Below are positions 34,792 through 41,836 of a stretch of DNA of 41,970 nt, one piece after another (the first letter of the stretch is position 1; every line of letters starts with the position of its first letter). The notes under the pieces were generated by a model. That model was not told where the DNA came from, did not search any database, and saw nothing but the letters and a program-made list of their open reading frames with translations. Source of the stretch: Wenjunlia vitaminophila DSM 41686. GTDB lineage: Bacteria; Actinomycetota; Actinomycetes; Streptomycetales; Streptomycetaceae. Location of the stretch: the NCBI RefSeq assembly GCF_000380165.1, contig NZ_KB904686.1, positions 1 through 41,970 on the forward strand, read 5' to 3'. The position numbers and the translations under genes were made by a program.

Positions 34792-35027
34792 TCAAACCGA
34801 TGCTCCTCCGTCGCGGCCGGGCGCGCCTCAGCCCGGCACAGGCTCACCAACGTGCCTCCCACGGGCAGGCCGTCCTGCTCGACGTCCGCGAGGCCACCGG
34901 GCGTGCCGGCCAACGCGCGCCCGGCGGCCTCCACCCGCCGCCGAGCCGCCGGCTGGCCGGCGCGCCCCCACCGCTGGCCGCTCGGGCCCGGGCGGCCACG
35001 CCGGTCACCGGTGGGGTCACCGGGTGA
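34788..35027 (+). CDS. Internally shrunken rhodanese-like protein, active-site Cys absent
   Basis: 79 residues that begin and end like a rhodanese: LSPAQAHQRASHGQAVLLDVRE at the N-terminus and PVTGGVTG at the C-terminus. The middle (APGGLHPPPSRRLAGAPPP) is a distorted form of the GHxPGAxHxPLxxL segment, and the Cys loop is missing altogether. Yet the start GTG at 34788 overlaps the MBL stop in GTGA, and its own stop overlaps the exporter start at 35024 in another GTGA. The coupled reading frame is therefore intact at both ends although the fold cannot be complete. Either a relic kept for translational coupling or a small protein with another task. Confidence 0.55.
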   Translation: MIKPMLLRRGRARLSPAQAHQRASHGQAVLLDVREATGRAGQRAPGGLHPPPSRRLAGAPPPLAARARAATPVTGGVTG

Positions 35028-35776
35028 CCGCGCTGGTCCTCGCCCTGGTCGCCGGTGCCGTGGTGGGCCTGGCGCTCGGCGGTCTCGGCGGAGGAGGCAG
35101 CGTCCTGGCCGTGCCCGCGCTGATCTACCTGCTCGACTTCACCCCGGCCGCGGCGACCACCGCGAGCCTCCTGATCGTCACCGTCACCTCCGCCACCGCC
35201 CTGTCCGCGTACGGCAGGGCCGGACACGTCCGCTGGAAGGCCGGCGGGCTCTTCGCCGCGGCCGGCCTGCTGCCCGCCGCGGCTGCCGGGGCCGCCGCGG
35301 CCCGGCTCCCCCAGGCGGCGCTGACCATCGCCTTCGCCGCCTTCGCCGCCCTCGCGGCGATCCGGATGCTGCGGCCCCGTGGGGCGCTCGCCGGGCGGGG
35401 AGCCGCGGAGGTCCACCCGGCCAAGGCCGCAGCCGTCGGCGCCGGCCTCGGAGTGGTGACCGGGTTGCTCGGCGTCGGCGGGGGCTTCCTGGCCGTCCCC
35501 GCCCTGGTCACCGTGCTGGCCTTCGACATGCAGGCCGCCATCGGCACCAGTCTGCTGGTGATCACGGCCAACTCACTGGCCTCCCTCAGCACCCGGGGCG
35601 CCACCTTCTCCGGACTCGACTGGTCGGTGATCGCTCCGTTCGCCGCGGCGGCGATCCTGGCCGCCTGGGACGGGAAACGCCTGGCCAGCAAGGTCTCCGG
35701 GGCCCTGCTCCAGCGGGTCTTCGGGGGCACGCTGCTGGCCGTCGCCGCCTTCATGCTCGTTGACACCCTGGTGTGA
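35024..35776 (+). CDS. TauE/SafE (TSUP) family sulfite/thiosulfate-type exporter
   Basis: 250 residues, almost entirely hydrophobic: about eight membrane helices in two related halves. Each half has the family glycine motif, LALGGLGGGGSVLAVPALIYLL and VTGLLGVGGGFLAVPALVTVL. TSUP proteins carry sulfur oxyanions or organosulfonates; in persulfide-detoxification loci they export sulfite formed by the dioxygenase. GTG 35024 overlaps the preceding stop by four bases. The context (MBL-rhodanese, rhodanese) makes sulfite export the likely job. About 120 bases separate it from the next rhodanese gene, which has its own operator. Confidence 0.9.
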   Translation: MTALVLALVAGAVVGLALGGLGGGGSVLAVPALIYLLDFTPAAATTASLLIVTVTSATALSAYGRAGHVRWKAGGLFAAAGLLPAAAAGAAAARLPQAALTIAFAAFAALAAIRMLRPRGALAGRGAAEVHPAKAAAVGAGLGVVTGLLGVGGGFLAVPALVTVLAFDMQAAIGTSLLVITANSLASLSTRGATFSGLDWSVIAPFAAAAILAAWDGKRLASKVSGALLQRVFGGTLLAVAAFMLVDTLV

Positions 35777-35844
35777 CCGGCCACGGGCCCCCGCCCTCCG
35801 CCCGGTGCGGTAACAGCACCAGCAGTTCCCCCACCCTGTCACTC

Positions 35845-35860
35845 ATACCCCGCTGGGTAT
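35845..35860. promoter_or_regulatory. CsoR/CstR-type operator, second copy
   Basis: ATACCC-CGCT-GGGTAT, a perfect 6+6 inverted repeat with the same 4-base spacer as the site at 33345. It is 40 bases before the rhodanese start and overlaps TATCCT (35858-35863), a possible -10, so repression by occlusion is plausible. Confidence 0.75.
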
Positions 35861-35899
35861 CCTGGTCGGAGGGGGTACCCGAGACAGAACGGAAAATGC

Positions 35900-36466
35900 A
35901 TGGCCGCCACCACTTCCCTCGTTCCGGAGCAGGCGCACGCCCGCCTCCACGAACTGACCATCATCGATGTCCGCACCCCCGGTGAGTACGCCTCCGGGCA
36001 CCTCCCCGGTGCCCACAACGTCCCCCTGGACCACCTCGAGGCGGCGCTTCCCGCGCTGAGGGCCGCTGCCGCCCGCGGCGACCTCCTCGTCGTGTGCGCC
36101 TCAGGCGGCCGTTCCGCCCAGGCGTGCGAACGCCTCACCGGGGACGGCGTACCCGCCGCCACCCTGGTGGGCGGCACCCAGGCGTGGACCCAGCTCGGAC
36201 ACGACCTCCACCGCCCGGCGGGCTCCCGCGCGCCCTGGGCCATGGAACGCCAGGTCCGCTTCGCCGCCGGCTCCCTCGTCCTGACCGGGCTCGTCGCAGG
36301 ACTGCGCTGGCCGAAGACCCGCCTGCTGTCCGCGGGGGTCGCCGGCGGGCTCGTCTTCTCCGCCCTCACCAACACCTGCGGCATGGCCCACCTCCTGGCC
36401 AAGCTCCCGCACAACCGGCCGCGCGCCACCGACCTCGACGCCACCCTCGCCGCTCTCGCCGGCTGA
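35900..36466 (+). CDS. Rhodanese domain fused to DUF2892 membrane segment
   Basis: 188 residues. The rhodanese domain (about 8-105) has TIIDVRTPGEYASGHLPGAHN and the active loop CASGGRSA (Cys66). Two short hydrophobic helices follow (about 120-165, FAAGSLVLTGLVAGL and SAGVAGGLVFSAL), then NTCGMAHLLAKLPHNR, the DUF2892 (YgaP-type) ending. Such proteins bring sulfurtransferase activity to the inner membrane. ATG 35900 has GGAAAA upstream; transcription probably begins at the operator-containing promoter. The extra Cys in NTCG is typical. It ends facing the ABC exporter across a strong terminator. Confidence 0.9.
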   Translation: MAATTSLVPEQAHARLHELTIIDVRTPGEYASGHLPGAHNVPLDHLEAALPALRAAAARGDLLVVCASGGRSAQACERLTGDGVPAATLVGGTQAWTQLGHDLHRPAGSRAPWAMERQVRFAAGSLVLTGLVAGLRWPKTRLLSAGVAGGLVFSALTNTCGMAHLLAKLPHNRPRATDLDATLAALAG

Positions 36467-36495
36467 CCGCTCCCACCAGCGCTCCGCACGCCCGG

Positions 36496-36527
36496 CGCTG
36501 GCCCGTCCCCCCGTGGACGGGCCAGCG
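36496..36527. terminator. Perfect 13-bp hairpin between convergent genes
   Basis: CGCTGGCCCGTCC (36496-36508) pairs with GGACGGGCCAGCG (36515-36527) around CCCCGT, between the rhodanese-DUF2892 stop and the ABC exporter stop. Confidence 0.8.
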
Positions 36528-36546
36528 GCGCTCGGGACCGGACCGG

Positions 36547-38586
36547 TCAGACCCCGGCGCCCTCACCGCCCGTGGCCGTGTCCGAGCCGACCTCGTGACC
36601 GTCGTGCTGTGCCGGCACGGCGTGGCCGTCGAGGCGGTACTGGTCGGACTGCGTCAGGTACATGCGCCGGAAGAGACCCGGGCCGTGTCCCAGGCGCATG
36701 AGGTCGTCGAAAGTCCCGTGCTCGGCGATACGGCCGTGGTCCATGACGTAGATGTGGTTGGCGTGCCGGACGCTGTGCAGGCGGTGGGTGATCAGGACGA
36801 TCGTCTGGCCCTCGGCGGCGAGGTTGCGGATGCGGTCGAAGACCCGCTGTTCGGCCTCGGCGTCCAGGGCACTGGTGGGCTCGTCCACCACGAGCACCTC
36901 GGCGTCACGGTGACGGGCGCGGGCGATGCCGAGGCGCTGCCACTGGCCGCCGGAGACCTGGTGACCTCCCCGGTAGCCCCGGGCGAGCAGGGTGTCCCAT
37001 CCCCGCGGCAGTGACGCGATGGTCTCCCCGGCACCCGCGTACTCGGCCGCCGAGTGCAGGAGCTCGTCGTCGTGCGGGGCGTCCGGACGGCCGATCGCGA
37101 CGTTGATCCGGGCGGTGAAGGGCCAGCGGAAGAAGTCCTGGGTGACCACCGCGACCCGGTCGAAGACCTCGGCGCGGTCGGCCTTCGTGACGTCGGTGCC
37201 GTCCCAGAGGATGCGACCGGTGTCGGGGGCGTACAGGCCGCACAGGAGCTTGGCGAGGGTGGACTTGCCGCTGCCGTTGCTGCCGACGAGGGCGACGATC
37301 CGACCCGTGGGGATGGTGACGTCGACCCCGTTGAGGGCCGGCCCCGTCGACGCGCCGGGGTAGGTGAAGGTGACGTTCTCGAAACGGACGGCGCGCACCT
37401 CCCGTGGCAGAGGGAGACCGGTGGTGGGGATGAGCCGGCGGTCGGCCTCCTGACAGAGCCGGTCCAGGTCGGCGACGAACATGGACTCCTCGTAGAGGTG
37501 GTTGAGGTGGATGACCAGCGTCTCGAGGTTGGACGAGCCGGTGCGGACGGCGATCACCGCGGTCCCGGCCACGGCCAGGTCCATCGCGCCGGCCCACAGC
37601 AGCAGACCCAGCACGCCGTACATCACGGTGGCGGCGAGGCCGGTCCAGGCGGAGGCGGCGAGGCCGGTGCGGGCGGCCAGGGACGCCAGCCGGGTCTGCT
37701 CCCGCTCGCCGGTCTCCGCCATGGTGCGGAAGTGCCTCAACAGGAAGGGACCGACGTTGTGGACCCGTACCTCGGGCGCGGCCTGGGGGTCGATCAGCAA
37801 CTGCTTCAGGAGCCTCGCGGCACGGGCGTGCTGGATCCAGGTGTGGAACGAGACGTAGCGGCGGCGCGCGATGGTCAGCGCGCTCCAGGCGCTCGGCAGT
37901 GTCATCACGGCGAGCAGCGGGAGCAGCACCGGGTGCAGCACGGTCAGCACGCCGGCCGCCGCTACCAGCGCGGTCACCGCGGTGATGACCGACGAGCACA
38001 GCCTGATCATCTGGCGGGAGGACTCGGCGCCCCACTGGGCCGAGTCGAGCAGTTTGTGGAACTCGTCGTCCTCCATCGCGGCCAGTTCCACACGTGCCGC
38101 CCGTTCCAGGTACTCCTCGGTGGCCACGCGGAACACCTTCGGCTCCAGTCGACCCGTGCCGGCGGTGGAGGCGGACCGCAGCAGGGCGCCGATCACGCCG
38201 GCGACGGCCACCGTCGCCAGCGCGGGAACGGCGGCCGACAGGCGCTCACCGGTCCCTCCGGGCCCCAGGAGGTGGGCGAGCACCCGGTTGACCGCGACCA
38301 GCCCGACGGCCTGCACGACCCCGCTGGTGAGTTCCGCCGCCGCGACCACGCGCAGCGCACGCGGGTCCGCGCGGTGGGCCAGCCGGATGGTGGAGCCCAC
38401 CAGCCGCGGCATCTGCCCGACCACGGAACGCAGTCCCAGTTCGAGGAACGAGCCGTCGTGCTGGTTCCACCCGGCCTCGTTCCGCAGGGGTCCACCGAAC
38501 AGCAGCCGTTCTGAGTCCGACACGTCCTCCTGGGGGTCGGGTGCCCCCTTCGGGTGTCCCTTGGTGCGTTTCGTGCGCGTCCACAT
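36547..38586 (-). CDS. ABC exporter, membrane and ATPase domains fused
   Basis: 679 residues. After a polar 60-residue head, the membrane domain (about 70-400) has six helices, including VNRVLAHLLGP, GVIGALLRSAST, VITAVTALVAAAGVLTVLHP and VMYGVLGLLLWAG. The ATPase (about 415-650) is complete: Walker A GSNGSGKST, Q-loop VVTQDFF, signature VSGGQWQRLGIARA, Walker B VLVVDEPTSALD with catalytic Glu, and ITHR switch. A homodimer would form a full exporter; peptide or lipid cargo is possible, with no precursor gene recognised nearby. ATG 38586 has GAGGAGG ten bases upstream. Directly upstream is a decayed Nudix gene. Confidence 0.93.
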   Translation of the reverse strand: MWTRTKRTKGHPKGAPDPQEDVSDSERLLFGGPLRNEAGWNQHDGSFLELGLRSVVGQMPRLVGSTIRLAHRADPRALRVVAAAELTSGVVQAVGLVAVNRVLAHLLGPGGTGERLSAAVPALATVAVAGVIGALLRSASTAGTGRLEPKVFRVATEEYLERAARVELAAMEDDEFHKLLDSAQWGAESSRQMIRLCSSVITAVTALVAAAGVLTVLHPVLLPLLAVMTLPSAWSALTIARRRYVSFHTWIQHARAARLLKQLLIDPQAAPEVRVHNVGPFLLRHFRTMAETGEREQTRLASLAARTGLAASAWTGLAATVMYGVLGLLLWAGAMDLAVAGTAVIAVRTGSSNLETLVIHLNHLYEESMFVADLDRLCQEADRRLIPTTGLPLPREVRAVRFENVTFTYPGASTGPALNGVDVTIPTGRIVALVGSNGSGKSTLAKLLCGLYAPDTGRILWDGTDVTKADRAEVFDRVAVVTQDFFRWPFTARINVAIGRPDAPHDDELLHSAAEYAGAGETIASLPRGWDTLLARGYRGGHQVSGGQWQRLGIARARHRDAEVLVVDEPTSALDAEAEQRVFDRIRNLAAEGQTIVLITHRLHSVRHANHIYVMDHGRIAEHGTFDDLMRLGHGPGLFRRMYLTQSDQYRLDGHAVPAQHDGHEVGSDTATGGEGAGV

Positions 38587-38650
38587 CGGAGTTGTCCTCC
38601 TCGCTGGGCCTGACGAGTGCGTGCCTGCCCTTCGCCGGGCCCCGCCGCCG

Positions 38651-38967
38651 TCACGAGGGCCACCTCCTCTCCGTGTGGGTGCGCTCGGCAGCGACCCGGG
38701 TCAGCGCGACGACGGTGTGGTCCACCAGCGGCTCGGACAGAGCGGCGCACGGCCACCAGCCCGACTCCGCGCAACTGTCGGGTTCGTGGATCAGCGGCGT
38801 TCCGACGTGGTCCAGGTCCCGGGACTGCAACCGCGTGCGGGGCTGCCGGTCCCCTTTCCGGGGCTGCCGGTCCCCCCGCCTCCGGTGGGCGACCGCGGGC
38901 CGAGGAACACCGTGCCGGTTCGTTCGAACACCGGGTGGACGCCGACGACGGTGGGGTGCGGGTGCAT
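38651..38967 (-). pseudogene. Decayed Nudix hydrolase
   Basis: The ATG at 38967 with AGGAG upstream opens HPHPTVVGVHPVFERTGTVFLG, a Nudix-like N-terminal strand pair. In this frame it stops at once after a Gly/Pro-rich insert. A second frame continues with SRDLDHVGTPLIHEPDSC, AESGWWPCAALSEPLVDHTV and a stop at 38651, the usual C-terminal half (EPxKCxExGWFP-like). The Nudix box between them is gone, and a 17-base unit is duplicated at 38838-38854 and 38859-38875 at the junction. Total length is about 105 codons against 130-150. Deletion with slippage is the simplest cause. From 38968 to 39199 I see nothing else coding. Confidence 0.6.
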
Positions 38968-39199
38968 GAGGGCTCCTGGCTGGACGGCGAGTCGGACAGG
39001 CGCCTGAACAACGGTGCTGATCAGTGGCACGTAACGGGCCATCTGCCGTTCAAAAGTTCGAGCGCCTCGTGCCTCTCCCACCGGAGCTGGCCGGAAGCGC
39101 CATGGCGCACAGTTCGAACCACCCGGGCGGACATCCCCACCCGATCCGGGGATTGCGGACGACCGGCACCACCAACAGCCGTTCGCCGTGGCTCCCGCG

Positions 39200-40165
39200 T
39201 CAGTCGCTCCAGTACTCACGCCGCGGCAGCTCGACCCACCTGTCGGGTGGCCCGACGACGGCGCGCGCGTCGGTCAGCCGCAGCCCGGCGAAGGCGCACG
39301 CATGGGCGACCGCGTTGCCCCGGTAGAGATAGGAAACCAGGACCTCCTCGGGCGTGAAGCCCACGTCCGGCCCGCCGCCCGGGTGGAGGTCCCAGCCCTC
39401 GACCACGCCGTTGCGGACGACGCTGCCCTGGTTACCGCTCTTGGGGTTGGCGTACAGGCCGTAGCAGACGGTGCCGACGGACAGCCGGACCAGCACGCCG
39501 GGCATCTTCGGCGCGTACCCCCACGGCTGAGTGACGACGCAGCCCCCCGGCACGGTCGTCACACCGACGATGTGGGATATCTCGTCCATGTCGTACGCAT
39601 AGGGATCCTCCAGCACCTCGTCCAGCTCCTCGCTGTCCGCCGGTGTCGCCTCCAGGCGACGTATCGCCTCCTCGGCGTCGATCCCCGCCACGCATGCGAG
39701 CCCCGTGCCGTCGCAGTGCAACTCCCCCAGCGCCGCGACGAGCCGGCTGCCCTCCCGCGCCGCCGCGTGCTCCTCCTCGGTCAGCCGAGGTCCCCCCTCA
39801 GGCACCGGGAACAGGTCCGGCGTCGGTCCGGCCAGGCTGAGCCGCCCCGGCGACCAGCCACCGAGCAGGGGCCTCCAGGGATCGGCACCCACCGCGGCGA
39901 GGGCCCGCGCGTTGTCCGGTCGGTCGAACAGGACGGCTTCCCACAGCGCGGTCGTGCCGTTCTCGAGCGCGTCAACGTCCGCGACGCGCCGGGCCAGCTC
40001 CGCAACGACCTGCGGGGACCCCGACATCGCTGCCAGGTGCAGGGGGCGCCCCCCTCCGAACGCCTCCGGATCGGCTCCCAGGTCGAGGCGCCGCCGAACG
40101 TCGCCGTAGTCCTGCCAGCTCTCCCAGCACATGCCCGCCCAGCCGTCGTCACTCCGCCCCGTCAC
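39200..40165 (-). CDS. Ankyrin-repeat protein
   Basis: 321 residues from the GTG at 40165 (330 if the ATG at 40192 is used). The N-terminal third holds ankyrin-like units: RRRLDLGADPEAFGGGRPLHLAAMSGSPQV, then ENGTTALWEAVLFDRPDNARALAAVGADP (split here by the Gly-rich turn). The remaining 180 residues (VAGIDAEEAIRRLEATPADSE, ISHIVGVTTVPGGCVVTQPWG, VSYLYRGNAVAHACAFAGL) form a domain seen in other Streptomyces ankyrin proteins; I cannot name it confidently. Ankyrin proteins bind partner proteins; no toxin or effector gene is next to it. There is no signal peptide, so it is cytoplasmic. Confidence 0.8.
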   Translation of the reverse strand: MTGRSDDGWAGMCWESWQDYGDVRRRLDLGADPEAFGGGRPLHLAAMSGSPQVVAELARRVADVDALENGTTALWEAVLFDRPDNARALAAVGADPWRPLLGGWSPGRLSLAGPTPDLFPVPEGGPRLTEEEHAAAREGSRLVAALGELHCDGTGLACVAGIDAEEAIRRLEATPADSEELDEVLEDPYAYDMDEISHIVGVTTVPGGCVVTQPWGYAPKMPGVLVRLSVGTVCYGLYANPKSGNQGSVVRNGVVEGWDLHPGGGPDVGFTPEEVLVSYLYRGNAVAHACAFAGLRLTDARAVVGPPDRWVELPRREYWSD

Positions 40166-40335
40166 CACGCCCCCCAAGCACCGAACCGGCAATTCCCCGC
40201 ACCCACACCGTCCCAGGTGGGTCTGACAACGCCCGGGGGCAGGACGGGCGAGCGCGCCCCGTGTGGGCCGGGCACCCGGCCAGCCCCGCCCGCAGGGGCC
40301 GCCCCGTCCCGCCGCACCGCTGATCCGCCACCCGC

Positions 40336-40451
40336 TACACTGTCGCCGGTGGCACAGGCGTCAGCGCCTGCGCAACCCCCGCAACTGCCGGGAAGCCAGA
40401 GAAGGACCGCCCACCCGGGGCGGGTGACGGACCGGCTTTCCGACAGGTTCC
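40336..40451 (+). ncRNA. Structured leader upstream of tRNA-Arg, identity uncertain
   Basis: TACACT (40336-40341) is a possible -10. After it CAGGCG/CGCCTG (40355-40360/40365-40370, TCAG loop) and CACCC/GGGTG (40412-40416/40422-40426) form stems. CCCCCGCAACTG (40376-40387) and GGGAAGCCAG (40390-40399) look like fragments of the cobalamin riboswitch core, but the full consensus is not there and the next gene is a tRNA. The segment may simply be the tRNA precursor leader. Confidence 0.25.
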
Positions 40452-40524
40452 GCCTCAGTAGCTCAGGGGATAGAGCACCGCTCTCCTAAAGCGGGTGTCG
40501 CAGGTTCGAATCCTGCCTGGGGCA
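40452..40524 (+). tRNA. tRNA-Arg, anticodon CCT
   Basis: A complete 73-base cloverleaf: acceptor GCCTCAG/CTGGGGC (one G-U), D-arm GCTC/GAGC, anticodon stem CCGCT/AGCGG with loop CTCCTAA (anticodon CCT, reads AGG), variable GTGTC, T-arm GCAGG-TTCGAAT-CCTGC, discriminator A. The CCA end is not encoded. tRNA genes of this kind are frequent integration sites for actinobacterial mobile elements. Confidence 0.96.
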
Positions 40525-40549
40525 CGGTGAGACCAGCAGCGAAAGACGC

Positions 40550-40587
40550 AAAGGCCCACGTCGGAGGTACCTCCGGGGTGGGCCTTT
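40550..40587 (+). terminator. tRNA-Arg terminator
   Basis: AAAGGCCCAC (40550-40559) pairs with GTGGGCCTTT (40578-40587), enclosing a second stem, GGAGG/CCTCC; the 3' arm ends in TTT. It lies 25 bases after the tRNA. Confidence 0.85.
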
Positions 40588-40606
40588 GTCGTCGCCGTGC
40601 ACAGCT

Positions 40607-40638
40607 CTACGTTGGCGCTACGTTGGCGCTACGTCCGG
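40607..40638. repeat. Tandem 11-bp repeats downstream of tRNA-Arg
   Basis: CTACGTTGGCG occurs at 40607-40617 and 40618-40628, followed by CTACGTCCGG. Short direct repeats next to a tRNA resemble arm-type sites of tyrosine integrases, but no integrase is visible. The interval 40525-40887 has no gene; it also contains several hairpins. Confidence 0.55.
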
Positions 40639-40714
40639 AGTACCCGATGCGGTCTCCGGAAAATCTCCTAAATGATCATGATGGAAGTGCAGGTCACGGG
40701 CGGGGTGAACGACA

Positions 40715-40747
40715 ACCGGCCCTCCCCTGGGAGAGGGGAGGGCCGGT
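40715..40747. terminator. Perfect 14-bp hairpin
   Basis: ACCGGCCCTCCCCT (40715-40728) pairs with AGGGGAGGGCCGGT (40734-40747) around GGGAG. It is a probable terminator for the minus-strand XRE gene. Two weaker hairpins follow: GGGGGC/GCCCCC about 40771-40791 and GGAGGG/CCCTCC about 40868-40888. Confidence 0.7.
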
Positions 40748-40887
40748 ACCTGTGCCGGGACCTACGAGAGGGGGCACTCCGTGAGCCCCCGGCACGACTG
40801 GAGAGGCTCCACCAAGATGCCCTTCGCGAGTCGGTCACCATTCCTACACGGCATCCCCGATGACCGGGAGGGTCCACTAAGGCCCTC

Positions 40888-41658
40888 CTAAGTAAGGTAC
40901 CGCCACACCAGCAGCCGGAATCCCCTCTCCCGCATGCTCTCCGGGACGCTGGACAGGATGACGACCCGGATAAGGCCGCCGTGCGCAGGGTGCCGGATCG
41001 GCCGTTCCGACGTGTCGGGGTGGATGACGGAGTACTGCTCCCGCGCGGCCCACGCGCGCCGCACCGCCGGATCTGGAGACTCCATCAAGCGGGCCACCTC
41101 CCGCCGCAGCACCGGGTGATGCGGATGCGCGAGGTGCGCGGCCCATATCTGCGCCATGATCGGGCCGCCCCAGGAACGTTCCCAGTCGGCGAGCGCCTGC
41201 TGGGCCTCCGGCGCGATCACGGCCGGCACCAGGTTCACCGGAACGTCGTCGAAGTTCACCCACCAGAAAAACTGTTTGAACGCCTGGTTCGCGGCGATCA
41301 GGTTCCACCCGGTTGTCACCAGGTAGCACGGTGTGGTCTGCGCGGCGATCATCGCCAGGTAATGAGGGTCCACCAGGGCCGGGTCGGCGGCCTGCACGGG
41401 CTCTGGATCCGGCAATCGGCCGACTGCGAGTTGATGGAGTCGGTCACGCTGCGTGAGAGTCATCCGCACCACCGTAGCCACGGCGTCCACCCGAGCGGGT
41501 GGCATGCGGCGCCCGCCGGTCTCCCAGCGGCGGTACGTGCGCAGGTCGACACCGAGGGCGGTTGCGACCTGCTGCTGCGACAGCCCGCGGGCTCGCCGGG
41601 CGGCCCGGAGAAGTACGCGGAGTGCGGGGAGAGGGTCGGGGTCGGGGGCGCAGTGCAT
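40888..41658 (-). CDS. XRE regulator with MmyB-type ligand domain
   Basis: 256 residues. The helix-turn-helix covers about 11-65 (RVLLRAARRARGLSQQQVATAL, VDLRTYRRWETGGRR). The remaining part shows the MmyB-like PAS-type domain, in which TGWNLIAANQAFKQFFWWVN and VPVNLVP are recognisable; in MmyB-type regulators this domain binds small hydrophobic ligands. It differs from the more frequent DUF5753 type at 27123. ATG 41658 follows GGAGAG. No divergently placed short-chain dehydrogenase, the usual neighbour of MmyB-type regulators, is visible. It may belong to accessory DNA beyond the tRNA. Confidence 0.85.
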   Translation of the reverse strand: MHCAPDPDPLPALRVLLRAARRARGLSQQQVATALGVDLRTYRRWETGGRRMPPARVDAVATVVRMTLTQRDRLHQLAVGRLPDPEPVQAADPALVDPHYLAMIAAQTTPCYLVTTGWNLIAANQAFKQFFWWVNFDDVPVNLVPAVIAPEAQQALADWERSWGGPIMAQIWAAHLAHPHHPVLRREVARLMESPDPAVRRAWAAREQYSVIHPDTSERPIRHPAHGGLIRVVILSSVPESMRERGFRLLVWRYLT

Positions 41659-41790
41659 CGTCTCTCCAGGCGTGGGGGAAGGCGCATCAGAGGGGTCCGG
41701 CGAGATTCAGCCAATCTGGCCAATCATCAGTCACTGTTAGGCGTGTGACCAGGGAGAAGTGCCGGCTGGCGCCCGGTGGTCGGACAGCGC

Positions 41791-41825
41791 GAAGCCCCCG
41801 CCGGGAACGTCCCGGCGGGGGCTTC
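41791..41825. terminator. Perfect 15-bp hairpin
   Basis: GAAGCCCCCGCCGGG (41791-41805) pairs with CCCGGCGGGGGCTTC (41811-41825) around AACGT. It lies just past the stop of the partial minus-strand gene. Confidence 0.85.
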
Positions 41826-41836
41826 GGTGGCTAGGG

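Noticed and set aside
36547-38586. Lanthipeptide or lasso-peptide export locus around the ABC transporter
   Set aside because: No precursor peptide, synthetase or protease was found nearby, so the cargo is left open.
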